A DNA stretch of 33,419 nucleotides from an uncultured Eubacteriales bacterium. GTDB lineage: Bacteria; Bacillota; Clostridia; Christensenellales; CAG-138. Within the stretch, counting starts at the first letter, position 1, and every line of letters begins with the position of its first letter. A program made the position numbers and the translations under genes. Under the pieces are notes generated by a model. That model was not told the origin of the DNA. It did no database searches and was given only the letters and a program-made list of their open reading frames with translations. The DNA lies in assembly GCA_902787375.1 (NCBI GenBank), contig CADAGD010000016.1, positions 1-33,419 on the forward strand. The letters are read 5' to 3'. Below, piece by piece: positions 15,307-22,959 of this stretch.

Positions 15307-16914
15307 TCATCGCCTGCGCTCTCTTGCCGCTCTTATTGCCGCATATGCGCCTATAACAATCCATGCCGCCGCAAGCGCGGCTAAAAGCGTTACAGCCGCT
15401 CCGGGAAGCGCACCAAGCTCCTTTTTGCCTGAGGCAGTATCGGCTCTGTTCTGTCCGAGCCTGTACAGCGAGGCGGTATCCGAATACAGTTTCTCAAAAT
15501 AGGCGTCATTGACAGTCTCTTTGCGTCTTACCGACTTTACCGTGCTTTCTATAAGGTTTCCCGCCGCATCGCGCAGAGATGTCGAGCCGTTCCACACAGG
15601 CGTTATAAATGTATTGTCGATATTATCAAGAAGCATTCTCACAGCATCTATCTTCACTCGGTAATACAGCTCGCTGTCCTCCCCCGCCCTCGTCAGATAA
15701 TCACGGTACTTATCCGACTCTATCGCCTTTTTCGTAACCGGTATATAGCCCTCGGTCTGTGAATACGCTATCTGCACGTCATTGGTAAGGAGGTATTGAG
15801 TGAACAGCCATGAAGCCAGCACCTCCTGTGCGTCACTCTTATTGAATACGCAAATGGACGGCCCCTGGGAAATCATCTGCGGATTTTCGGAATCAAACTG
15901 AGGTATGGGCATTACGACTGTTTCAAAATCGACAATCCTCTCCTCCGCTATATCCTGATGCCCCGCTCCTGAGCCCATCCATGTAGCGCCTGCGGTTGAG
16001 TCAATCGCAAATATACATTGACCTGCATTGAGAAAATTGCCCGGATAACCCGTCGTTTTGAATGTGGAAAATGCTCCGTTGACAACATGGGGGACAATGC
16101 TGCAAAGCAGCTCCTTTGTATCATCATTGAACAGCAGTATGTTTCCCTCGGAATCCGAATAGCCCGCTCCCTTCTGTTTGAGCATTTGTATCATCATATT
16201 ATCGGTTGACTTATACATGAACGGTATCATCACGTTCTGACCGTTCACCTTGAAAAGACCGTTTTCATCCTTCTCCATGGCTGCATCGGAGACTTCCCAA
16301 ATGAAATCCCATGTGAGTGATTCGGGAATCCTGTAACCCATGCTTTCGACCATTGTCTTGTTTATATAGCACGCTTCCGTTGAGCGCATAAACGGCACGC
16401 CATACTGCATCCCCGATACAACGCACTCATCCATGAATTTCTCAACAAGCTCGGATCGCTTTGGTGCGTCAAACCTTACCTCAGCCCCTCCGAGACCGTA
16501 TCGTGGATCATCCATAAGCCCCTCAAGCGGAGCTACAACATTGCTTCCGGTTATGTAAGAGGCTATATGATCCGGATATGTTATGCAGATATTGGGCGTC
16601 GTTCCCGTCGAGATGTTTGTTATGACATCGTTATATATCTTTCCATAATCAGTATAGAGCCTCAGATTCACCTTTATGTTGGGATATATGCTCTCAAAAT
16701 CCGATATGGCCTTCTTATAGATGTTCACCTGTGATCGGTTAGTATCGTTCTTTGCCCAGAAGGACAGCTCAAAGCTCCTTGAAGTGTCAAAGGACTCCGG
16801 TATTCGGAACTCAGGCAGTCCGGCAGACCCATGGCATCCGCCAAGCGGAATCAGAAGGAAAAGGAACGCTGTCAGCATTACATGACAAAGCCCTGCCTTG
16901 ATTATTTTTCTCAT
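15307..16914 (-). CDS. Extracellular solute-binding protein of a carbohydrate ABC transporter, with C-terminal membrane anchor
   Basis: A 535-residue family-1 type binding protein that captures a sugar or glycerophosphodiester outside the cell for the two downstream-acting permeases. It has a lipoprotein signal with lipobox LGGC (Cys-27) and core motifs such as FELSFWAKNDTN, YPNIKVNLRLYTDYGKIYNDV and TGTTPNICITYPDHI. Unusually it ends in a hydrophobic helix (about 503-526, VTLLAALAAAWIVIGAYAA) plus an arginine-rich tail, predicting a second, C-terminal membrane anchor, whereas typical relatives are 420-450 residues and stop earlier. It is the last gene of the operon, and its ATG overlaps the stop of the permease gene by four bases, with GGGAGGT upstream. 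The substrate is not deducible. Confidence 0.88.
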   Translation of the reverse strand: MRKIIKAGLCHVMLTAFLFLLIPLGGCHGSAGLPEFRIPESFDTSRSFELSFWAKNDTNRSQVNIYKKAISDFESIYPNIKVNLRLYTDYGKIYNDVITNISTGTTPNICITYPDHIASYITGSNVVAPLEGLMDDPRYGLGGAEVRFDAPKRSELVEKFMDECVVSGMQYGVPFMRSTEACYINKTMVESMGYRIPESLTWDFIWEVSDAAMEKDENGLFKVNGQNVMIPFMYKSTDNMMIQMLKQKGAGYSDSEGNILLFNDDTKELLCSIVPHVVNGAFSTFKTTGYPGNFLNAGQCIFAIDSTAGATWMGSGAGHQDIAEERIVDFETVVMPIPQFDSENPQMISQGPSICVFNKSDAQEVLASWLFTQYLLTNDVQIAYSQTEGYIPVTKKAIESDKYRDYLTRAGEDSELYYRVKIDAVRMLLDNIDNTFITPVWNGSTSLRDAAGNLIESTVKSVRRKETVNDAYFEKLYSDTASLYRLGQNRADTASGKKELGALPGAAVTLLAALAAAWIVIGAYAAIRAARERRR

Positions 16915-17771
16915 CCCTTTGTACCTCCCCTTGAAACGCCCTCCATTATGCGCTTTCTGAATATCAGGAAAAGCACAATAAGGGGTACCGATATTACAAC
17001 TACCGCCGCCATCATTGCGGGTATATTCTCACGTCCTATGCCGTTCTCACGCAATTCCTGTATTCCGTTCGATACGAGATAATGGCTCTGCTTTGTCGTT
17101 ATCAGTCTCGGCCAGACGTATGAATTCCAGCATTCAACCGTTTTGAGTATTGTTATCGTTATTATAGTAGGTCTGCATATGGGAATCATCACCTTTGTCA
17201 GATACTTGAAATCGGATGTGCCATCCACCTTTGCCGCCTTATAAAGCTCGTCCGGTATCTGCTCAAAATTCTCTTTAAGCAGATAGATGTAAAACACGGA
17301 TGTTACCGACGGCAGTATAAGACCCGTAAACGTGTTTCTCAAGCCAAGCTCGGTAATCGTATGATAATTGGTTATAACCACCAGCTCAGAGGGAATCATC
17401 ATAAGAGCGATGAACATTGTGAAAACAAGGTTCTTTCCCTTGAACTCAAGCCTTGAAAAAGCAAACGCCGCAAGAACCGTTACTATGAGCATAAGAGCTG
17501 TCGTTACGACCGTGAAAATCAGGGTGTTTGAGAAATAACCCGAAAGCGGAACCTGTGTAAAGGCGGTCGAATAGTTTTCAAGCGTAGGTTCTCTCGGTAT
17601 GAACTCAGGAATCTTTTCGCTTGAATAGGAGGCATAGCTCTTTATCGACGAAAGTACCATCCAATAAAACGGGAAAAGCACCATTACCGCCCATATCGCA
17701 AGGAGAACATACGTCATTATCCTCAATATGAGTCTGCGACTTGCATTCCTTTTTAATCCTTTTTCATTCAT
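16911..17771 (-). CDS. Carbohydrate ABC transporter permease, UgpE/MalG type
   Basis: A 286-residue inner-membrane permease with six predicted helices and the EAA loop that contacts the ATPase (ELYKAAKVDGTSDFKYL...IPICRP). It pairs with the permease encoded upstream to form the channel. The ATG at 17771 is preferred because GAGGTGG lies just upstream; a TTG at 17783 is also in frame and would overlap the preceding gene. It is the fourth gene of the uptake operon. Confidence 0.92.
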   Translation of the reverse strand: MNEKGLKRNASRRLILRIMTYVLLAIWAVMVLFPFYWMVLSSIKSYASYSSEKIPEFIPREPTLENYSTAFTQVPLSGYFSNTLIFTVVTTALMLIVTVLAAFAFSRLEFKGKNLVFTMFIALMMIPSELVVITNYHTITELGLRNTFTGLILPSVTSVFYIYLLKENFEQIPDELYKAAKVDGTSDFKYLTKVMIPICRPTIITITILKTVECWNSYVWPRLITTKQSHYLVSNGIQELRENGIGRENIPAMMAAVVVISVPLIVLFLIFRKRIMEGVSRGGTKG

Positions 17772-17779
17772 GCTCCACC

Positions 17780-18664
17780 TCAATAATGAATCTGCTTGCG
17801 GCTTATAAGCAGGTTAATAACCGTTATTGTCAAAACTATAACGAACAGTATTATAGCTGCCGCCGAAGCATATGACGGGAATCCTCCGCTGTCACCGTAT
17901 ATCATGTCATACACATAGCCGACTATAGTGTTCATCCCGGCGGCATTAAGATTTGTGCCGAAAAGCGCGACGGCGTCCGAATATGCCTTAAACGCTCCGA
18001 TAAAGCCCGTTATAATGAGATAGAAAATCATCGGACTTATCATGGGAAGCGTTATCCTTGAGAAAACTCTCCATCCTGAAGCGCCGTCCACTTTAGCCGC
18101 TCTGTAGTAATCCTGGTTCACGGACGCGAGCGCGCTTGTCAATATGAGAATTTTGAACGGGAGTACCACCCAGACGGTATAGAAGCAAAGCACGAACATC
18201 TTTGCCCAATACGGCCCGTCAATAAAGTCCACCGCTCCTCCACCGAATATGCTTATAAGCGCATTGACCATTCCATCCGTGTAAGCGGTCTTTTTAAAGA
18301 GTATCATAAAAACCAGACCGACCGCGAGGGTATTGGTCACATATGGCAGAAAATAGATGGTCTGGAACAGCTCCCTCAGCTTCTTTATGGAGTTTAACGC
18401 CATGGAGATAAGCAGCGCAAGCCCCGTTGAAACGGGAACGGTTATAATAACAAGTATGAATGTGTTGCTTACCGCCTGCATGAAGTACGGATCATGCAGC
18501 ACATATGAATAGTTATATCCGCCTATGCCCATGAACGTCTGTGAAGCGGAGTTATACCCCTCCTCAACCGAATAGACAAGGACGTCCAGAAGCGGATAAA
18601 CCATGAAGAATATCAGGAAAAGTGCCGCAGGGAGCAGATACAGCCATGCTTTGTTTACCTTCAT
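17780..18664 (-). CDS. Carbohydrate ABC transporter permease, UgpA/MalF type
   Basis: A 294-residue integral membrane subunit (six helices; the EAA loop is DYYRAAKVDGASGWRVFSRI followed by TLPMISPM). It starts four bases after the ATPase gene ends and is followed eight bases later by the second permease, so translation is probably coupled. It partners with the MsmK/UgpC-type ATPase and the binding protein of the same operon for sugar import. Confidence 0.93.
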   Translation of the reverse strand: MKVNKAWLYLLPAALFLIFFMVYPLLDVLVYSVEEGYNSASQTFMGIGGYNYSYVLHDPYFMQAVSNTFILVIITVPVSTGLALLISMALNSIKKLRELFQTIYFLPYVTNTLAVGLVFMILFKKTAYTDGMVNALISIFGGGAVDFIDGPYWAKMFVLCFYTVWVVLPFKILILTSALASVNQDYYRAAKVDGASGWRVFSRITLPMISPMIFYLIITGFIGAFKAYSDAVALFGTNLNAAGMNTIVGYVYDMIYGDSGGFPSYASAAAIILFVIVLTITVINLLISRKQIHY

Positions 18665-18668
18665 ATTC

Positions 18669-19784
18669 TCACCTTCCGATGGGCTTCAAATCAACCCTTA
18701 CGCGCTTTTCGGTCTGCTTATCAAACATGAACACCTTTTCGGGTTTGAGATCGAAGCGAACCTTATGAGCGTCGTTTGCAATTCTGCTATCCGCACTTAT
18801 TATTGAACGGACGTTTGCGCCTACACATTCGGGATGTACTGAAACAACGCTTGTATCCCTGCCCATGACCTCAACCGCTGTTAATTGAAGCGTCAAAGCC
18901 CCATCCTTATTCGGTATAAAGCCCTCCGGACGTATTCCGACGGTAATGCTTTCGCTATCGGCTGCGCCAACATTCAGCACCCTTTCATCTCCTATATAGA
19001 GCCCTCCGTCCCGTATGCTTGCGTTAAACACATTGATGGGCGGAGTTCCGAGGAATTTTGCCACAAACAAGTTGACCGGATCGTCATATACCTCCTGTGG
19101 CTTTCCGATCTGCTGCAATACCCCCTCCTTCATGACGACTATCATATCGGATATGGACATGGCTTCCTCCTGATCATGCGTCACAAACACGGTCGTAATG
19201 CCCGTTTCGCGCTGTATGCGCCTTAACTCCTCACGCGTTTGAAGCCTAAGCCTCGCATCAAGGTTGGAAAGCGGCTCATCAAGCAGGAGTATACGGGGTC
19301 TTTTCACCAATGCGCGCGCAATGGCCACTCTCTGCTGCTGACCGCCCGAAAGCTCCGAAGGCTTTCGCTCCATAAGCTCGGATATCTGAACGAGCTTTGC
19401 CGCCTCCTCCGCCTTCTCTGCCATTTGCTGCTTTGTAAGCTTATCCTTGCCCTTGAGGTTTTGCAGAGGGAATATTATATTTTGAAACACCGTCATGTGA
19501 GGATAAAGCGCGTAGTTCTGGAACACCAAGCCAACGCCCCTGTCCTGCGGCGGATAATCGGTAACATCCTCGTCGCCGAATAAAACACGTCCCCTTGTAG
19601 GCTTTTCAAGCCCGCTGATGAGGTTCAATGTGGTTGATTTGCCGCAGCCCGACGGCCCCAAAAGTCCCACAAGCTTGCCGTCGGGTATTTCAAATGTGAA
19701 ATCATTGACAGCTACAACCACATCCTTCGATCGCTTGTTTCTTGATGGAAACTCCTTCGTTAAGCTTTGCAGTATTACTTTCAT
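18669..19784 (-). CDS. Carbohydrate ABC transporter ATP-binding protein, UgpC/MsmK type
   Basis: A 371-residue ATPase energising sugar uptake. Walker A (GLLGPSGCGKSTT), signature (LSGGQQQRVAIARAL), Walker B (ILLLDEPLSNLD) and H-loop (FVTHDQEEA) are intact, followed by the C-terminal OB/TOBE regulatory domain (GIRPEGF near residue 285) characteristic of MalK/UgpC/MsmK. MKVILQSLTKEF at 19784 is the usual start with GGAG eight bases ahead; the frame is open to 19847 but that would overlap the previous gene. Placement of the ATPase inside the operon suggests a dedicated rather than shared energiser. Confidence 0.92.
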   Translation of the reverse strand: MKVILQSLTKEFPSRNKRSKDVVVAVNDFTFEIPDGKLVGLLGPSGCGKSTTLNLISGLEKPTRGRVLFGDEDVTDYPPQDRGVGLVFQNYALYPHMTVFQNIIFPLQNLKGKDKLTKQQMAEKAEEAAKLVQISELMERKPSELSGGQQQRVAIARALVKRPRILLLDEPLSNLDARLRLQTREELRRIQRETGITTVFVTHDQEEAMSISDMIVVMKEGVLQQIGKPQEVYDDPVNLFVAKFLGTPPINVFNASIRDGGLYIGDERVLNVGAADSESITVGIRPEGFIPNKDGALTLQLTAVEVMGRDTSVVSVHPECVGANVRSIISADSRIANDAHKVRFDLKPEKVFMFDKQTEKRVRVDLKPIGR

Positions 19785-19815
19785 TTCTGTTCTCCAAATA
19801 GTCCCGAATGCTCTG

Positions 19816-20154
19816 TCAGCATACTCTTGCCTCTCTAAGAGGCTCATCCCACAGTATCGTTCCGTTCAGCTCTGATGCAAGATCATTGGCTGTATCCTTA
19901 AAGCCTTCCATAAACAGCTTCTCGCGCTTCTTCGACCTGCGTCCCTTCGCATTGTAAATCTCCCTTTCCGCATATGCGTCATAGGAAACGGAAAAATCCT
20001 CAGGGTCACGGAACGGAAAGAAATTGACGCTTATTGTGTATCTTATTGAACCATCCTCCGAATCCGAAGTCAGCTTCACTATGCAAGCTCTCCGCTCAAT
20101 ATTGTTGAACACACACTCGCCCCTGAAATACTGTTCATATACATCTGTCGTCAT
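19816..20154 (-). CDS. Hypothetical protein, first gene of the sugar-uptake operon
   Basis: A 112-residue soluble protein with no signal peptide or membrane segment. It has a beta-rich first half (RACIVKLTSDSEDGSIRYTI, then SVNFFPFRD) and a basic patch (NAKGRRSKKREKLF) before a C-terminal helix. I do not recognise a family. It has a strong AAAGGAGG ribosome binding site, a perfect promoter directly upstream (20178-20206), and lies 31 bp before the ATPase gene, so it heads the transcript of the uptake system. A regulatory or accessory role is possible but unsupported. Confidence 0.72.
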   Translation of the reverse strand: MTTDVYEQYFRGECVFNNIERRACIVKLTSDSEDGSIRYTISVNFFPFRDPEDFSVSYDAYAEREIYNAKGRRSKKREKLFMEGFKDTANDLASELNGTILWDEPLREARVC

Positions 20155-20177
20155 TTTACCTTCCTCCTTTTTATTTC

Positions 20178-20206
20178 ATTATATATCCCACATTCACCAA
20201 TGTCAA
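20178..20206 (-). promoter_or_regulatory. Perfect sigma-A promoter of the sugar-uptake operon
   Basis: Minus strand -35 TTGACA (20206-20201), 17-bp spacer, -10 TATAAT (20183-20178): full consensus, 24 bp before the first start codon. No operator palindrome is evident beside it. Confidence 0.85.
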
Positions 20207-20287
20207 TCATTACCCATCCCGGCTTTTAATTCAATCAGGAGTGCATCCCGTTTGTAAATATATTGTTAATCCCATACCTAAAAGCCC

Positions 20288-20316
20288 TTGCTTTTTCATT
20301 CCTCTTGCTGTATAAT
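20288..20316 (+). promoter_or_regulatory. Sigma-A promoter of tRNA-Ser
   Basis: TTGCTT (20288-20293), 17-bp spacer, TATAAT (20311-20316). The transcript would start near 20323, giving a leader of about 34 bases before the tRNA. Confidence 0.75.
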
Positions 20317-20356
20317 AATCAACGCTGTTGAAACAGTTCATAACCAAATAGCATTT

Positions 20357-20449
20357 GGAGGAGTCGCCTAGTTTGGTCGAGGGCGCACGATTGGAAATCG
20401 TGTAACGGTCATAAGCCGTTCGAGAGTTCGAATCTCTCCTCCTCCGCCA
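20357..20449 (+). tRNA. tRNA-Ser (anticodon GGA)
   Basis: A complete class II tRNA of 93 bases. Acceptor stem GGAGGAG (20357-20363) pairs with CTCCTCC (20439-20445); the anticodon stem CACGA/TCGTG encloses loop TTGGAAA with anticodon GGA (20393-20395); the long variable arm is typical of serine tRNAs; T-arm GAGAG/CTCTC with TTCGAAT. The discriminator base is G and CCA is encoded (20447-20449). It reads UCC and UCU codons. It marks the left side of an apparently acquired region. Confidence 0.97.
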
Positions 20450-20454
20450 TCATA

Positions 20455-20490
20455 GGATTGCTATTTTAACAAAGGTAGCAATCCTTTTTT
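20455..20490 (+). terminator. Intrinsic terminator of tRNA-Ser
   Basis: Perfect 9-bp stem GGATTGCTA (20455-20463) with TAGCAATCC (20476-20484), followed by six T. It lies five bases after the CCA. Confidence 0.9.
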
Positions 20491-20634
20491 ATTTAATATT
20501 GATAAAACCGGCATTATCTAATATAATGTAAAAAACTTAGATGTTACATGATGTTTGACAACATCGGTGATAAGATTAAAACTTTAGCAAAACCCGTAAT
20601 CTTTTAAAATCGGATTTTTATAAAATACTGCGTG

Positions 20635-20651
20635 CGCAACGCTGCGTTGCG
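20635..20651. repeat. 17-base perfect palindrome upstream of an XRE gene
   Basis: CGCAACGC-T-GCGTTGCG, 83 bp before the XRE start codon. It may be an operator for that regulator. Another palindrome, GATGTT-TGAC-AACATC, lies at 20550-20565. The rest of the 20491-20733 gap is AT-rich with no gene visible. Confidence 0.5.
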
Positions 20652-20733
20652 TATCTTCCACCGAAAAATGGTAGAATGCAACAGTGAAAAACGGTAAACT
20701 CAAAAAGCAGAAAAAGCTGAGGAGGTAATCATT

Positions 20734-21258
20734 ATGAGCATAGGCGAACGGCTGACACAGCTGAGAAAAAGAAACGGCTTATCGCAGGAGGAATTGGCAG
20801 AGAAGCTGGGTCTCACCCGGCAGACAATTTCAAAATGGGAGCTGAACCAATCTTCCCCGGACATTGAATATGTTATAGCTCTGTGCGACTGCTTTGACGT
20901 TTCATCGGACTATCTTTTAAGGGGCGTTGAGTCCGAATTAAAGAAAGAGAACACCGAAACGGATTCTCAGACGGTTTCGATACCGGATAATGCGCAGAAC
21001 AGGGAAAAAGGAGCATTTTCGATGATGTTCTTTCTGGGGCTGACTTTCACCGTATTATCCTGCGGCTGGCTGCTGGCTTTATTCGTAATGTCAATGATTC
21101 AGCCCTGGACCACCCAAATTGACGGAAAGATATATGAAGGCTTCTGGGGCTACGTATTTGGCCACAATGCACAGGTAATGGTATGTCTGCTGCTGGCGTT
21201 TTTCATCTGCGGCATAGGGCTGTCGGTATTCGGCATTATAAAAAAAACGGAAGGCTAA
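20734..21258 (+). CDS. XRE-family regulator with two C-terminal membrane helices
   Basis: A 174-residue protein: residues 1-65 are a helix-turn-helix domain (LSQEELAEKLGLTRQTISKWEL, then PDIEYVIALCDCFDVSSDYLL), followed by a polar linker and two hydrophobic segments (about 95-122 and 146-170), predicted to anchor it in the membrane. Membrane-bound XRE regulators of this layout are common in Firmicutes and often sense surface stress. GAGGAGGTAA precedes the start. Palindromes at 20550-20565 and 20635-20651 could be operators. It stands alone beside the tRNA gene. Confidence 0.87.
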   Translation: MSIGERLTQLRKRNGLSQEELAEKLGLTRQTISKWELNQSSPDIEYVIALCDCFDVSSDYLLRGVESELKKENTETDSQTVSIPDNAQNREKGAFSMMFFLGLTFTVLSCGWLLALFVMSMIQPWTTQIDGKIYEGFWGYVFGHNAQVMVCLLLAFFICGIGLSVFGIIKKTEG

Positions 21259-21376
21259 ATAAGAAAAGTAAATAATAAGGTAACAGGGATTTTGATAGCC
21301 TATTTCGTGGAGTTGCTTGGCGGGCGTTATGAAATTTAACGATAACCCCGATTTTGTTAAAAAGGCAATCTTTACT

Positions 21377-21422
21377 CAAAGCGAAAATCCTGTCGATGAC
21401 AATCGGCGGGATTTTCGCTTTG
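21377..21422 (+). terminator. Terminator-like hairpin
   Basis: Perfect 14-bp stem with an 18-base loop, plus-strand exit TATTCTTAAGTTTT. It is 118 bp after the XRE stop codon. Confidence 0.6.
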
Positions 21423-21440
21423 TATTCTTAAGTTTTAAGC

Positions 21441-21509
21441 TTTCAGTCTTCATTCTTCAGTTTCCCCGACAGGATTTTCTAAATGAATACTGAAGACTTA
21501 AGACTGAAA
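21441..21509. repeat. Inverted repeat, 20-base arms
   Basis: Left arm 21441-21460, right arm 21490-21509, 18 of 20 positions complementary, 29-base spacer. The arms are built of repeated TTCAGTCTTCATTCTTCAG-like units, a low-complexity composition unlike the surrounding DNA. Possible relic of a small mobile repeat. Confidence 0.55.
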
Positions 21510-21566
21510 AATGAATAATGGTTGCGAAATCGGACGCTTTTCGATACAATACCGGGTGGCGATAAT

Positions 21567-21938
21567 ATGAAAGACAACATTTTAATCGATAAATCTATTG
21601 ACTTCGGTGCAAGGATCGTAAAACTCCACCTTTATCTCGTTAAAACGAAACATGAAACGGTTATATCATAACAAATTCTACGCAGCGGAACGTCCATTGG
21701 TGCAAACATCAACGAAGCACAGTACGGCAACAGTAAGGCTGACTTCATCGCAAAGCTCCATATCGCCCTGAAAGAAGCCGCTGAAACTGAGTATTGGCTG
21801 CATATTTTGGGAAAAACCGATTACTTGGATACAAATATGGCAAGCTCCGTTTTGAACGATTCCCTGGAAATCAAACGGATTTTGATAGCTTCCATCAATA
21901 TGGCAAAGCAGAAGGACGGGAAGAACAATGAGCCCTGA
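21567..21938 (+). pseudogene. Four-helix-bundle protein (S23/23S rRNA intervening-sequence type), one internal stop
   Basis: Reading frame 21567-21938 gives 34 residues (MKDNILIDKSIDFGARIVKL and on to VIS), a TAA at 21669-21671, then QILRSGTSIGANINEAQYGN and ALKEAAETEYWLHIL through to TGA. This matches the four-helix-bundle family, where the interrupted site normally reads ISKQ or ISNQ, so a single base change from a lysine AAA codon explains the stop. No frameshift is needed and total length (123 codons) is normal. Promoter-like TTGCGA-N17-TACAAT lies upstream. The molecular function of the family is poorly known. Reinitiation downstream of the stop is not excluded. Confidence 0.8.
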
Positions 21939-22068
21939 GCAGTATTTGAGCAATCCCTGTAAGGCGTCATCCCTGCCGTTTTGGAAAACGAACCTTATCT
22001 CTTTGCCGCCGTCTATGTCGGTTGTGCGCGATGATTTGTTTCCCGGTCTGCGAGAAGGAAGCTTTTGA
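21928..22068 (+). pseudogene. Truncated N-terminus of a GNAT-like acetyltransferase
   Basis: A 46-codon frame begins inside the end of the four-helix-bundle gene (11-base overlap): MSPEQYLSNPCKASSLPFWK, then about 26 further residues and TGA. The xPEEYLxNPCxxSSLPFWK opening is what I recall for a clostridial GNAT acetyltransferase group. The rest of the enzyme, including the acetyl-CoA loop, is missing, and the sequence runs into a terminator at 22126. It looks like a deletion remnant next to the CRISPR operon's 3' end. Confidence 0.5.
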
Positions 22069-22125
22069 CTACTTAGTTCCTGTTTGCAGAAGCAGCGGAT
22101 GTTACGTTTGTTTCTTTTTTCACAC

Positions 22126-22156
22126 AAAAAGGGGCTGTTTCATTAAGCCCCTTTTT
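22126..22156. terminator. Bidirectional terminator at the 3' end of the Cmr operon
   Basis: Perfect 11-bp stem AAAAAGGGGCT (22126-22136) with AGCCCCTTTTT (22146-22156), 9-base loop. It gives a T-run on both strands. On the minus strand it lies 69 bp after the cmr6 stop codon. Confidence 0.85.
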
Positions 22157-22224
22157 CAATAGAATAAATCCACTGCATAGTTTTTAAAATGCACTTCACA
22201 CTAAATACGCCTGCTGACAATATA

Positions 22225-22959
22225 CTATCTGTCTACATGCTTCTTGAGCATTCCGTAACCGACATTCGTCTTAGCTCCTATACCGAAGATCTCAAGCAAC
22301 TCCATAAACAGTTTCGCTTTATCATTCGCGCTGACTTTAGTACCTTTTTCGGTTTCATAGTCGTTAAGCCTGAACCTGAATTCAAACACAACATCGGGAA
22401 CAACTTTTAGCATCAAAAGCGGATTCGGCTCCTTAGTATCACCCTTGGTATGAGGAGTTATATAATCCTTTCCTACTATAAGACATTGTTCGTTGCCTTT
22501 CACTATTACAGCGTCAAAGAATATGTCCTTTCCATTCTCAAATATGTCTTTCTCCAAATCGGAAACAGGCCCCTTATACTTATCAAGAATTTCAGAGACA
22601 ACACCTTCCTTTTTAAAGCAGCTTCTGAGCATTCCCTTGACCGAACTGCCGGGTATATAGGGCATGCCCGTTACATAGTCAAACGAAAAACCGAGCTTAA
22701 CACAGTTAGTGTTATTCGATCCTTCTGATGACTCATCTCCGGGAATGAATGCTTCATGGGCATAGCCCGTACCGACAAGTAATCCTGGATAAGCTGTTTT
22801 CATCCTAAAATGATGTGTGCAGTATTTACTGAGCTCTTCATACAGCCTACCCGGTTTCGAAAAAGTCGTATTAATGATTTCACTATTATTTTCTTTAAAT
22901 TCATCGTCATTAAACTCCGAAAAGTACGACTTATTAAACAGAAGGTTAAGATTGCTCAT
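22225..22959 (-). CDS. cmr6: Type III-B CRISPR RAMP protein Cmr6 (Cas7-like)
   Basis: Backbone subunit that caps the Cmr effector filament near the crRNA 3' end. The 244-residue protein shows the family's RAMP hallmarks: TAYPGLLVGTGYAHEA, YIPGSSVKGMLRS (the conserved ipGSSvKGxLR motif near 101-113) and a glycine-rich C-terminal loop GIGAKTNVGYGML. The ATG at 22957-22959 follows AAGGGGAT and overlaps the end of cmr5 by 14 bases; the open frame extends to 23016 but that start lacks a ribosome binding site. It is the last gene of the operon, ending before the terminator at 22126-22156. Confidence 0.88.
   Translation of the reverse strand: MSNLNLLFNKSYFSEFNDDEFKENNSEIINTTFSKPGRLYEELSKYCTHHFRMKTAYPGLLVGTGYAHEAFIPGDESSEGSNNTNCVKLGFSFDYVTGMPYIPGSSVKGMLRSCFKKEGVVSEILDKYKGPVSDLEKDIFENGKDIFFDAVIVKGNEQCLIVGKDYITPHTKGDTKEPNPLLMLKVVPDVVFEFRFRLNDYETEKGTKVSANDKAKLFMELLEIFGIGAKTNVGYGMLKKHVDR

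Larger units (their letters stand above)
21259..21566. other. Gene-free stretch with a terminator hairpin and inverted repeat
   Basis: No credible gene. It holds a perfect 14-bp stem-loop (21377-21390 with 21409-21422) followed by TTTGTATTCTT, a likely terminator; a 20-base inverted repeat (21441-21460 with 21490-21509); and a promoter-like TTGCGA-N17-TACAAT at 21522-21550 facing the pseudogene at 21567. Confidence 0.6.

Noticed and set aside
21282..21900. 13-base match GGATTTTGATAGC near 21287 and 21882 as a direct repeat
   Set aside because: No flanking similarity, so chance identity is the simplest explanation.
21678..22127. 149-codon minus-strand frame
   Set aside because: Antisense to the four-helix-bundle pseudogene and the acetyltransferase remnant, whose plus-strand translations match known families.
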